From Stercoripulliclostridium_A sp045577735 (GTDB lineage: Bacteria; Bacillota; Clostridia; Christensenellales; DTU072), in the NCBI GenBank assembly GCA_045577735.1, contig JAZNIY010000019.1:124001-188000 (forward strand): a DNA stretch of 64,000 nucleotides. Reading direction: 5' to 3'. Of the stretch, positions 50,707-58,654 are shown one piece after another. A program made the position numbers and the translations under genes. The stretch's first letter is position 1. The number at the start of each line of letters is the position of its first letter. The notes under the pieces are model-generated. The model did not search any database. It was not told the DNA's origin and saw only the letters and a list, made by a program, of their open reading frames with translations.

Positions 50707-53331
50707 ATGACAAAGTACGTTTACTTGTTCAAAGAAGGCAACGGCTCAATGCGCGAACTTCTAGGTGGTAAAGGCGCTAACCTTGCAGAAATGACTAAGA
50801 TTGGTCTTCCTGTTCCTCAAGGTTTCACCATTTCAACCGAAGCTTGCACGAAGTACTATGATGACGGTAAAGAAATCAATCCCGCTATCTGTGCTGAAAT
50901 TATGGAAAACATCGCAAAGATGGAAGAAATCACCGGCATGAAGTTTGGTGATATGGAAAATCCTCTTCTTGTTTCCGTTCGTTCCGGTGCTAGAGCATCC
51001 ATGCCTGGCATGATGGATACCATTCTTAACCTTGGTCTAAATGAACAAGTTGTTGAAGTTCTTGCAAAGAAGTCCGGTAACCCCCGTTGGGCATGGGACT
51101 GCTACAGAAGATTTATCCAAATGTATTCCGACGTTGTTATGGAAGTTGGTAAGAAATACTTCGAAGAGCTTATTGATGAAATGAAGAAAGAAAAGGGTAT
51201 CGTTCAAGATATTGAACTTACTGCAGAAGACCTAAAGGAACTTGCCACCCAATTCAAGGCTGAATACAAGTCCAAGATCGGTGAAGATTTCCCCAGCGAT
51301 CCTACCGAACAACTTTTCGGCGCTATCAAGGCTGTTTTCCGTTCATGGGATAACCCCCGTGCTAATATTTATCGTCGTGACAATGATATCCCTTATAGCT
51401 GGGGTACCGCTGTTAACGTACAACAAATGGTTTTCGGTAACATGGGTGAAACTTCTGGTACCGGTGTTGCATTTACTCGTAACCCTGCAACCGGCGAAAA
51501 GAAACTAATGGGCGAATTCCTTATGAATGCACAAGGCGAAGACGTTGTTGCTGGCGTTCGTACTCCCCAACCCATCGATCAACTCAAAGAAGTTATGCCT
51601 GCTGTTTACGATGAATTCGTAAAGGTATGCGACATCCTAGAAAACCACTATAGAGATATGCAAGATATGGAGTTCACCATTCAAGATAAGAAACTCTATA
51701 TGCTCCAAACCCGTAATGGTAAGAGAACTGCTCGTGCAGCACTCAAGATCGCTTGTGATCTCGTTGACGAAGGCATGATTAGTGAAGAAAAGGCAGTTCT
51801 TATGATCGATCCTAGAAACCTTGACACTCTTCTCCACCCCCAATTTGATGCTAAGGCATTAAAGAATGGTAAACTTATGGGCAAGGCTCTTCCCGCATCT
51901 CCCGGTGCAGCTTGTGGTCAAATCGTTTTCACTGCTGAAGATGCAAAAGCATGGGCAGCTCAAGGTAAGAAGGTTGTTCTAGTTCGTTTGGAAACCTCTC
52001 CTGAAGATATTGAAGGTATGAAAGCCGCTCAAGGTATTCTTACCGTTCGTGGTGGTATGACCTCTCACGCAGCTGTTGTTGCTCGTGGTATGGGTACTTG
52101 CTGTGTATCTGGTTGCACCGCAATCGCAATGGACGAAGAAAACAAGAAGTTTGAACTTGCTGGTAAGGTTTATCACGAAGGTGACGAAATCTCCATCGAT
52201 GGTTCAACTGGTAACATTTATGATGGTATTATCCCCACTGTTGATGCAACTATCGAAGGCGAATTTGATAGAATCATGACTTGGGCAGATAAATATAGAA
52301 AACTTGGTGTTCGTACCAATGCTGATACTCCTAGAGATGCTGCTAAAGCTGTTGAACTAGGTGCAGAAGGTATCGGTCTATGCCGTACCGAGCATATGTT
52401 CTTTGAAGAAGGTAGAATAGACCCCTTCAGAGAAATGATTTGCTCTTCTACCGTTGAAGAACGTGAAGCTGCTCTTGAAAAGATCCTTCCCTTCCAACAA
52501 GCAGACTTTGAAAAGCTCTACGAAGCACTCCAAGGTATGCCGGTTACCATTCGCTTCCTCGATCCTCCTCTACACGAGTTCGTACCTACTGAAGCTGCAG
52601 ATATCGAAAAGCTTGCTAAAGCACAAGGCAAGACCGTTCAAGATATAAAGAACATTATCGCATCCTTGCACGAAGCAAACCCCATGATGGGACACCGTGG
52701 TTGCCGTCTTTCCGTAACCTATCCCGAAATCGCAAAGATGCAAACTAAGGCCGTTATCCGTGCAGCTATCAACGTAGCTAAGGCACATACCGATTGGAAT
52801 CTTGTTCCTGAAATCATGATTCCTCTAGTTGGTGACGTTAAGGAACTCGAGTTTGTTAAGAAGATCGTTGTTGCAACCGCAGACGAAGAAATCGCATCTG
52901 CTGGTGTAGAACTCAAGTATCAAGTAGGCACCATGATCGAAATACCTCGTGCTTGCATTACTGCTGATGAAATTGCAAAGAGTGCAGATTTCTTCTGCTT
53001 CGGTACTAACGACCTAACCCAAATGACCTTTGGCTTCAGCCGTGACGACGCTGGTAAGTTCCTCGATTCTTACTATATGTCCAAGATTTATGAAAACGAT
53101 CCCTTTGCTAAGCTTGACAGAAACGGCGTAGGCAAACTTATGGGCATTGCTGTTGATTTAGGAAAGAAGAATAACGATCACCTACATTGTGGTATTTGTG
53201 GTGAACATGGTGGCGATCCTGCATCCGTAGAATTCTGTCATATCATTGGTCTTGACTACGTATCTTGCTCTCCCTACAGAGTGCCGATCGCACGTCTTGC
53301 AGCAGCTCAAGCCGCTATCAGCAATAAATAG
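50707..53331 (+). CDS. ppdK: Pyruvate, phosphate dikinase
   Basis: This enzyme interconverts pyruvate, ATP and phosphate with PEP, AMP and pyrophosphate, a central glycolytic enzyme of many anaerobes. The 874-residue length equals that of the clostridial enzyme. The N-terminal ATP-grasp begins MTKYVYLFKEG with GGKGANLAEM. The phosphorylated His is in GGMTSHAAVVARGMG near residue 454, the PEP domain includes GIGLCRTEHMF, and the catalytic Cys lies in HCGICGEHGGDP near residue 831. The gene uses a far more biased codon set (GGT, AAG, TTC, ATC, CCC) than its neighbours, indicating very high expression. Confidence 0.98.
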   Translation: MTKYVYLFKEGNGSMRELLGGKGANLAEMTKIGLPVPQGFTISTEACTKYYDDGKEINPAICAEIMENIAKMEEITGMKFGDMENPLLVSVRSGARASMPGMMDTILNLGLNEQVVEVLAKKSGNPRWAWDCYRRFIQMYSDVVMEVGKKYFEELIDEMKKEKGIVQDIELTAEDLKELATQFKAEYKSKIGEDFPSDPTEQLFGAIKAVFRSWDNPRANIYRRDNDIPYSWGTAVNVQQMVFGNMGETSGTGVAFTRNPATGEKKLMGEFLMNAQGEDVVAGVRTPQPIDQLKEVMPAVYDEFVKVCDILENHYRDMQDMEFTIQDKKLYMLQTRNGKRTARAALKIACDLVDEGMISEEKAVLMIDPRNLDTLLHPQFDAKALKNGKLMGKALPASPGAACGQIVFTAEDAKAWAAQGKKVVLVRLETSPEDIEGMKAAQGILTVRGGMTSHAAVVARGMGTCCVSGCTAIAMDEENKKFELAGKVYHEGDEISIDGSTGNIYDGIIPTVDATIEGEFDRIMTWADKYRKLGVRTNADTPRDAAKAVELGAEGIGLCRTEHMFFEEGRIDPFREMICSSTVEEREAALEKILPFQQADFEKLYEALQGMPVTIRFLDPPLHEFVPTEAADIEKLAKAQGKTVQDIKNIIASLHEANPMMGHRGCRLSVTYPEIAKMQTKAVIRAAINVAKAHTDWNLVPEIMIPLVGDVKELEFVKKIVVATADEEIASAGVELKYQVGTMIEIPRACITADEIAKSADFFCFGTNDLTQMTFGFSRDDAGKFLDSYYMSKIYENDPFAKLDRNGVGKLMGIAVDLGKKNNDHLHCGICGEHGGDPASVEFCHIIGLDYVSCSPYRVPIARLAAAQAAISNK

Positions 53332-53345
53332 TTTGTTAGCAAATG

Positions 53346-53372
53346 AAAAAGCACTCCATGTGAGTGCTTTTT
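53346..53372 (+). terminator. Terminator of ppdK
   Basis: GCACTC (53351-53356) and GAGTGC (53362-53367), extended by A and T runs, with loop CATGT. Confidence 0.88.
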
Positions 53373-53433
53373 TAATGCGATTCAAATATTATAATATATT
53401 ATAGTAATAATAAGTAAATATTAAAATTCCATC

Positions 53434-53462
53434 TTGAAATAGTAAGTAACTTATGGTATAAT
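53434..53462 (+). promoter_or_regulatory. Promoter of the anchored protein gene (53494)
   Basis: TTGAAA (53434-53439) and extended -10 TGGTATAAT (box 53457-53462) with 17-bp spacing. Confidence 0.8.
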
Positions 53463-53493
53463 ACCAATATTATATTTGTGGAGGAGAACTCTT

Positions 53494-54897
53494 ATGTCAA
53501 CACAAGTTGTTAAGCAGGGTGGAGCCCTAAAGAAAAAACTTAGAAAATGGGAAATCGCAATCATCGTAATAGCGTTAATTATTGCGCTAATCGGTGGTGG
53601 TGCACTTTATATTTTCTGGGACGTAATTTTTAGTGAAGCAACTACTGCAGACCTTGGCGCATTCCCCGAGAATTTTGGTATGTTTGCTGATTCAACGGAT
53701 TATAGTTTCTATAAAGACTATTCTGAGCATCTAGCTCAATTTAAAGATGAAATCGAAGCTGGTATGGATGAAGATGCGTCTGACGAAGACAAAGCGCTTG
53801 CTGCATACATTATCTACAGAGTCGCATGTTTGTCTAACTCTACTGCCCCCGAAAAGGCAAAGTATACCACAGGTGGTGGACGCGCTACCGGTATTTTAAC
53901 GATGGATGGTAGCCAAATAGAAGTTAGTGGTGGTATGAAGATGACTTCAACGTACTATGATATTCTTTATCCTAACAAAACTCCTGAAAGCATCGACAAA
54001 CTTTATGATGGTACCTATGGTTTGTATACTGCTAAAGAAGAGTATACTCAATTGCCTTCTAGTGATGATCCCGAGTATGGTATCACTGCAAGCCAAGATG
54101 GACTTGCTCCCGTTGGTGAAGTTTTGATTGGAGCACTTCTTCCTTTTGCAAGAAGAAGTATTGATACTCCCGACCAAAGCATTACTTGGAATGGTGACTC
54201 TAAGAGCAGTAAGATTACTCCCGATAACGTAACTGGTAGATTTAAAAATAAAGCAGACAACTTTACTGTTAAAACTGCAGAACAAATTAAAGAAGAAGCA
54301 ACCTACCTACGTCCTTATGGTGATGATTGGTATGATGATTACGGTCTTGATTCACATGACATTTCAACCCATATTATTAATCCTCAAACCATCATTCCTG
54401 AGAGTGTTAAAATCGAAGAGTTCTTTGGTGAAGACATCAATGGCAAGCTATTAAAGTGCTACTCCGCTGAGTTCGAAATTGATACCGTAACAAATCGTGG
54501 AACCGAGCAAAGTGCTACTTACTATGCAGAGCAACTATATCTTGCAAATGCACCTTTGGATTTCTTGGATGCACTTGGTGGATATAAGCTATATTACAGC
54601 GAACTCAAGATTAAAATGACTATGTTCGAAAATGGCTATATGCGTACTTGGGAAACTGATGAAACTTGGGTTATGAGTGCAGACGTTACCGCTATTCCCA
54701 ATACGAGCATTAACTGCACCTTAACTTCCAAGAACTTCAGTGAAGAAGCATATTGCTATGATCACGACACCATTATGCAAGGTTTTGTAAACCGTTGGAT
54801 TGGTGATAATGAAAACGTTAATATGCCTCTAGAAGATCTACCTTTCTACGATATTCTAAAGGGATATGAAAAGCAAGAATATGGTAAATACCGTTAA
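53494..54897 (+). CDS. Signal-anchored extracytoplasmic protein of unknown function
   Basis: 467 residues from the ATG at 53494, which follows GGAGGAG; an in-frame GTG at 53476 overlaps that ribosome site and is rejected. A short cytoplasmic basic stretch (KKKLRKWE) precedes one membrane helix (IAIIVIALIIALIGGGALYIF), so the rest (residues 45-467) is outside the cell. The large domain is rich in Tyr, Asp and Thr with few Cys and no catalytic motif I can name. The gene is monocistronic or linked to the HMA gene through its own promoter 6 nt after the stop. Codon use is fairly biased, so it is probably well expressed. Confidence 0.8.
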   Translation: MSTQVVKQGGALKKKLRKWEIAIIVIALIIALIGGGALYIFWDVIFSEATTADLGAFPENFGMFADSTDYSFYKDYSEHLAQFKDEIEAGMDEDASDEDKALAAYIIYRVACLSNSTAPEKAKYTTGGGRATGILTMDGSQIEVSGGMKMTSTYYDILYPNKTPESIDKLYDGTYGLYTAKEEYTQLPSSDDPEYGITASQDGLAPVGEVLIGALLPFARRSIDTPDQSITWNGDSKSSKITPDNVTGRFKNKADNFTVKTAEQIKEEATYLRPYGDDWYDDYGLDSHDISTHIINPQTIIPESVKIEEFFGEDINGKLLKCYSAEFEIDTVTNRGTEQSATYYAEQLYLANAPLDFLDALGGYKLYYSELKIKMTMFENGYMRTWETDETWVMSADVTAIPNTSINCTLTSKNFSEEAYCYDHDTIMQGFVNRWIGDNENVNMPLEDLPFYDILKGYEKQEYGKYR

Positions 54898-54903
54898 AAA
54901 ATC

Positions 54904-54931
54904 TTGCAAAAGATAGTAAAAGTGGTATAAT
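54904..54931 (+). promoter_or_regulatory. Promoter of the HMA-domain gene
   Basis: TTGCAA (54904-54909) and extended -10 TGGTATAAT (box 54926-54931) with 16-bp spacing. Confidence 0.75.
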
Positions 54932-54966
54932 TACTATATTATAATTACATATAATAGGAGAAAGTT

Positions 54967-55233
54967 ATGAAAAAATACACTTTTATTATTGAAGGATTAC
55001 ACTGTGAAAAATGTGAAGCTAAGGTAAATGATAGCATTCGCAAAGCTGTTTCAGTAAAAAGCGTTACATCCTCTCACGTAAATGGAGAAACTATTGTTTT
55101 GTGTAAAGATTCCGTAGACGTTACCGAAATGAAAAAGGTGATTGTTGGGCTTGGACACAAAATATTAGACACAAAAGTTGAAGACGTTGCAGAGGAAAAA
55201 AAGGGACTATTTAGTTTTCTAAAGAAAAAGTAA
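54967..55233 (+). CDS. Heavy-metal-associated domain protein, CopZ-like
   Basis: 88 residues. The N-terminal 70 form an HMA ferredoxin-like domain with the metal motif GLHCEKCEAKV (CxxC), as in copper chaperones and the N-terminal domains of P-type ATPases. The usual Met of GMxCxxC is Leu here. A C-terminal extension (VEDVAEEKKGLFSFLKKK) is a charged linker with a basic tail. No P-type ATPase or copper regulator is adjacent, so the partner is unknown. The ribosome site is TAGGAGA. Confidence 0.85.
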   Translation: MKKYTFIIEGLHCEKCEAKVNDSIRKAVSVKSVTSSHVNGETIVLCKDSVDVTEMKKVIVGLGHKILDTKVEDVAEEKKGLFSFLKKK

Positions 55234-55242
55234 CAAAGGTAT

Positions 55243-55268
55243 GGGCGCGAATATGATTTATCGCGCCC
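55243..55268 (+). other. GC-rich perfect hairpin without a T tract
   Basis: GGGCGCGA (55243-55250) and TCGCGCCC (55261-55268) pair over 8 bp around a 10-nt AT loop, 9 nt after the HMA stop. A T tract does not follow, so it is not a typical terminator; it may protect the mRNA 3' end or act in RNA processing. Confidence 0.5.
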
Positions 55269-55284
55269 AAAGTTTAGGAAAGAG

Positions 55285-55316
55285 ATATCCACCATGTTTA
55301 ATGGTGGATATTTATT
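55285..55316 (+). terminator. Terminator of the HMA-domain gene
   Basis: ATATCCACCAT (55285-55295) and ATGGTGGATAT (55301-55311) form an 11-bp stem followed by a short T-rich tract. Confidence 0.7.
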
Positions 55317-55336
55317 ATAATAGATGATATTAGCAT

Positions 55337-55365
55337 TTACAAAAATGGTAAAATCGTGGTATAAT
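55337..55365 (+). promoter_or_regulatory. Promoter of dgt-pcrA-ligA
   Basis: TTACAA (55337-55342) and extended -10 TGGTATAAT (box 55360-55365) with 17-bp spacing; the leader is about 40 nt. Confidence 0.75.
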
Positions 55366-55409
55366 GAATATATCTTTAATAGAAGATAAACTTATGCTAA
55401 AAGGTGTTT

Positions 55410-56399
55410 ATGAAAGAAGAATATTTGCGTTTTGAAGGAGAGTTTCTTTCAGAATTTGCCCAAAAGACGATAGAATCTCGTGGTAGATTACGTGAGGAGA
55501 AGGAGTGCCCTATGCGCACTGAATATCAACGTGACCGGGACAGGATTCTTCATTCCAAATCTTTTAGAAGGTTAAAACACAAAACGCAGGTTTTCTTGGC
55601 TCCAAGTGGCGATCATTATCGTACCCGATTGACGCACACGTTAGAAGTTATGCAAATAGCAAGAACCATTGCACGCGCACTCCGATTGAACGAGGATTTA
55701 ACAGAGGCTATTTCATTTGGACACGACTTAGGGCACACTCCATTTGGACACGTAGGCGAAAGGGTTCTTAATAGTTTGTCTGGCAGTTTTGAGCATAACG
55801 TACAAAGCTTAAGAGTTGTTGATATTCTTGAAAAAGAAGGTGCTGGGTTGAATTTAACTTATGAAGTAAGAGACGGAATATTGGAGCATAGAAGCAATGG
55901 AAAGCCTTGTACTTTTGAAGGTAAAATAGTAAGTTATGCTGATAGAATAGCTTATTTAAATCATGACATAGATGATGCCATTAGAGCGGGTATTATGTGT
56001 GAAAGCGATATTCCAAAAGAGATAGAAAAGGTTTTGGGCATAGGCAAAAAAGCTAGGATAGACGGGTTGGTTAGGGATATCGTAATGGAATCGAAAGACA
56101 AGCCATACGTGCGACAATCCTGTGAATTTAAAGAAGCAATGGCAGAATTGCGCAAGTTTATGTTCAAAAACGTATATTTTTCTGAACACGCAAGTTTGGA
56201 AGAGGTTAAGGCAAAAGAGTGGCTGGTTAAGCTGTATGACTTCTTAAAAGCACATCCGGAGGAAGTCCCCGAGTTTTATCGCAGTATATCAATAAGCCCT
56301 GAACAATACTTACCTGACTATATTGCAGGAATGACGGACACATACGTTATAAAATTACTAGAAAAGTATTTTAACTATAAGTGGGATAGCATATTATAA
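55410..56399 (+). CDS. dgt: Deoxyguanosinetriphosphate triphosphohydrolase-like HD protein
   Basis: 329 residues. This is an HD-domain dNTP triphosphohydrolase, which cleaves dGTP to deoxyguanosine and triphosphate. It has the N-terminal FRTEYQRDRDRILHS-like region, RRLKHKTQVF, the metal ligands in RTRLTHTLEV and FGHDLGHTPFGH, and a late HD region (DRIAYLNHDIDDA). I chose ATG 55410 with AAAAGG upstream; GTG 55404 lies inside that site. In many Clostridia the gene precedes dnaG; here it precedes pcrA by 2 nt. Confidence 0.92.
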   Translation: MKEEYLRFEGEFLSEFAQKTIESRGRLREEKECPMRTEYQRDRDRILHSKSFRRLKHKTQVFLAPSGDHYRTRLTHTLEVMQIARTIARALRLNEDLTEAISFGHDLGHTPFGHVGERVLNSLSGSFEHNVQSLRVVDILEKEGAGLNLTYEVRDGILEHRSNGKPCTFEGKIVSYADRIAYLNHDIDDAIRAGIMCESDIPKEIEKVLGIGKKARIDGLVRDIVMESKDKPYVRQSCEFKEAMAELRKFMFKNVYFSEHASLEEVKAKEWLVKLYDFLKAHPEEVPEFYRSISISPEQYLPDYIAGMTDTYVIKLLEKYFNYKWDSIL

Positions 56400-56401
56400 A
56401 A

Positions 56402-58645
56402 ATGAACTTATTAGAAAACTTAAATGACGTACAAAGAGATATAGTTACCGATACTGAAGGAAGAGTGTTGGTGCTAGCGGGAGCAGGCTCTGGTAAAACC
56501 AGAGTGCTTACCCACAGAGTAGCATATTTGGTTGGCGAAAAGGGCGTTTGGGGATATAACGTTTTGGCAATAACTTTTACCAATAAGGCTACTGCTGAAA
56601 TGCGCGAGCGTTTGGACTTTCTTCTTGGCGAAGATCATGGCGTATGGATTTCAACTATACACTCGCTTGCTGCACGCATTTTAAGAAGATTTGGCGACTA
56701 TTTGGGTTACGATAAGAACTTTTCCATATATGACGAAGTTGATTCGTCAAGAATGCTTGGAAAGGCTTTGTATGAGGAAAACGTTGATGAGCAAAAGCTA
56801 AAGGAAGCTATTAAAGAGCATATTGGCAAGGCAAAAAATGAAGGTTTAAGTCCGGAAGAATACTATTATGAGATTAATGGTATTAAGGATGCCGATAAAA
56901 TTGTTAAGGTCTATGCAAAGTATGAGGAGATACTTAAGCAAAACAATGCAATGGACTTTGATGACCTTTTGCACAAGCTAAAGAAGTTGCTATTAACTTG
57001 TGAAGAGTGTAGAAACTACTATCAAAACAAATTTAAATATATACACGTTGACGAATTCCAAGATACAAATAGAGTACAATATGAGATTATTAAAATCTTG
57101 GCTGAAAAATGGGGCAATTTATTTGTTGTTGGTGATGATGACCAAAGCATATATGGTTGGCGTGGAGCAAGAGTCGAAAATATACTTAATTTTGACAAGG
57201 AAGACAAAAAAACTAAAGTTTACAAACTATTAGAAAACTATCGTTCCACTACGGAGATACTCGATTGTGCGAATAACGTAATTATGCACAATAAGGCTCG
57301 CCACGAGAAAAAATTGTTTACAAACCGAGGTAAAGGTGTAAAAGTCGAGTACTATAATGCTTGGAGCGACAGGAATGAAGCTGAGTGGGTTGTTGGCAAA
57401 ATAGAATCCCTAATTTTCTATAACGGATACCGTAAATCTGATTTTGCAATTTTGGTAAGAGCGAATTCACTTACAAGAGTTTTTGAACAAACCCTTCAAA
57501 GCGCAAGACTGAATTATAAAGTTATTGGTGGCTTTAAGTTCTTTGATAGAAAGGAAGTTCAGGACGTGCTCGCGTACATGCGAGCTATTTCCAATACCCG
57601 TGATGGTTCAGCTATAGAGCGGATAATAAACTTCCCGGCTCGTGGAATAGGTGATGCAACCGTTCAAAAGCTAGAACTTTATGCGAGAGAAAGAAATATA
57701 TCCATGCTAAAAGTATTGCTTGAGTTAAACGAGCATGAACACTACCTACCCAAAGGAATTGCAAAGAAAGTAGAACCATTTGCAGAAATTATGAAAGATC
57801 TTTATTTAAAAAAGGATCTTGGTGTTGATGCCTTTATGCAATACGTAGTTGAACGCGTTGGATTTGAAAAGTATTACACTTCTACCAATAAAGAAGAGGA
57901 TCTTGGCAGGTGGGAAAATATAGGTCAGTTAATTAACTACGCAAAGGAATTTTGCGTTGGACATCCAACTTATACGTTGCAAGAATTTTTAGAGACAGTA
58001 ACCCTTGAAGAAAGTAGCAAGGACGACACTCCTTATGAAAAGGAAAAAGTAACCATTGCTACTATGCACTCGGTTAAGGGATTGGAATATAGGGTAGTCT
58101 TTATTGTTGGATGCGCCGAAGAAGTTTTCCCAACAGCGCAGTCGGTAAGGTGCGGAGATATTGAAGAGGAAAGAAGAATAATGTACGTGGCGATCACCCG
58201 TGCTAGAGAAAGACTCTATATATCTAGCCCACAAAGAATATTCCGTTTCGGCAAAGTTCAAGATTGCTTGCCTTCAAGGTTTGTACAAGAAGCAAAAGGC
58301 GAGGTGCTTAACGGATATCATCTGTTCAAAGAAAGATCGGATTATTTAAATGGCCTTGGCAAAAGACCGACCTATTTGGATGATGAACCTGTGTCTTCAA
58401 GAATTAAGAACAACGCGGCTACTCGACCACAACCAATTATTCCCAAGCCACAAATTGCTAAGCCACAGCAAAAAGATTTGTCCGGATTTGTTGCCGGGGC
58501 AAGGGTTAAACATCCCAATTATGGAGAGGGAAACATTATAATAGTAATAGGTGAAGGCTCTAGTGCAACCGCAACAATAGCATTCCCTGGACTTGGTGTT
58601 AAAAAGTTTATTTTAGCTTTAGCACCTTTGACGCTTATAAAATAG
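56402..58645 (+). CDS. pcrA: ATP-dependent DNA helicase PcrA/UvrD
   Basis: This SF1 helicase acts in repair and in removing RecA. The 747-residue protein shows motif I GAGSGKTRVL, motif Ia TFTNKATAEM, motif II DEFQDTN, motif III VVGDDDQSIYGWRGA, motif IV and V (MHSVKGLEYRVVFIVG) and motif VI (YVAITRARERLY). The C-terminal tail after 650 is divergent, with a proline-rich linker (ATRPQPIIPKPQIAKPQ) and a Tudor-like end (RVKHPNYGEGNI), as in PcrA. It lies between dgt and ligA, the typical Firmicutes neighbour order for pcrA-ligA. Confidence 0.97.
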   Translation: MNLLENLNDVQRDIVTDTEGRVLVLAGAGSGKTRVLTHRVAYLVGEKGVWGYNVLAITFTNKATAEMRERLDFLLGEDHGVWISTIHSLAARILRRFGDYLGYDKNFSIYDEVDSSRMLGKALYEENVDEQKLKEAIKEHIGKAKNEGLSPEEYYYEINGIKDADKIVKVYAKYEEILKQNNAMDFDDLLHKLKKLLLTCEECRNYYQNKFKYIHVDEFQDTNRVQYEIIKILAEKWGNLFVVGDDDQSIYGWRGARVENILNFDKEDKKTKVYKLLENYRSTTEILDCANNVIMHNKARHEKKLFTNRGKGVKVEYYNAWSDRNEAEWVVGKIESLIFYNGYRKSDFAILVRANSLTRVFEQTLQSARLNYKVIGGFKFFDRKEVQDVLAYMRAISNTRDGSAIERIINFPARGIGDATVQKLELYARERNISMLKVLLELNEHEHYLPKGIAKKVEPFAEIMKDLYLKKDLGVDAFMQYVVERVGFEKYYTSTNKEEDLGRWENIGQLINYAKEFCVGHPTYTLQEFLETVTLEESSKDDTPYEKEKVTIATMHSVKGLEYRVVFIVGCAEEVFPTAQSVRCGDIEEERRIMYVAITRARERLYISSPQRIFRFGKVQDCLPSRFVQEAKGEVLNGYHLFKERSDYLNGLGKRPTYLDDEPVSSRIKNNAATRPQPIIPKPQIAKPQQKDLSGFVAGARVKHPNYGEGNIIIVIGEGSSATATIAFPGLGVKKFILALAPLTLIK

Positions 58646-58654
58646 GAGTCGCAT

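Noticed and set aside
53476..53493. GTG start of the anchored protein gene
   Set aside because: It overlaps the GGAGGAG ribosome site that serves the ATG at 53494.
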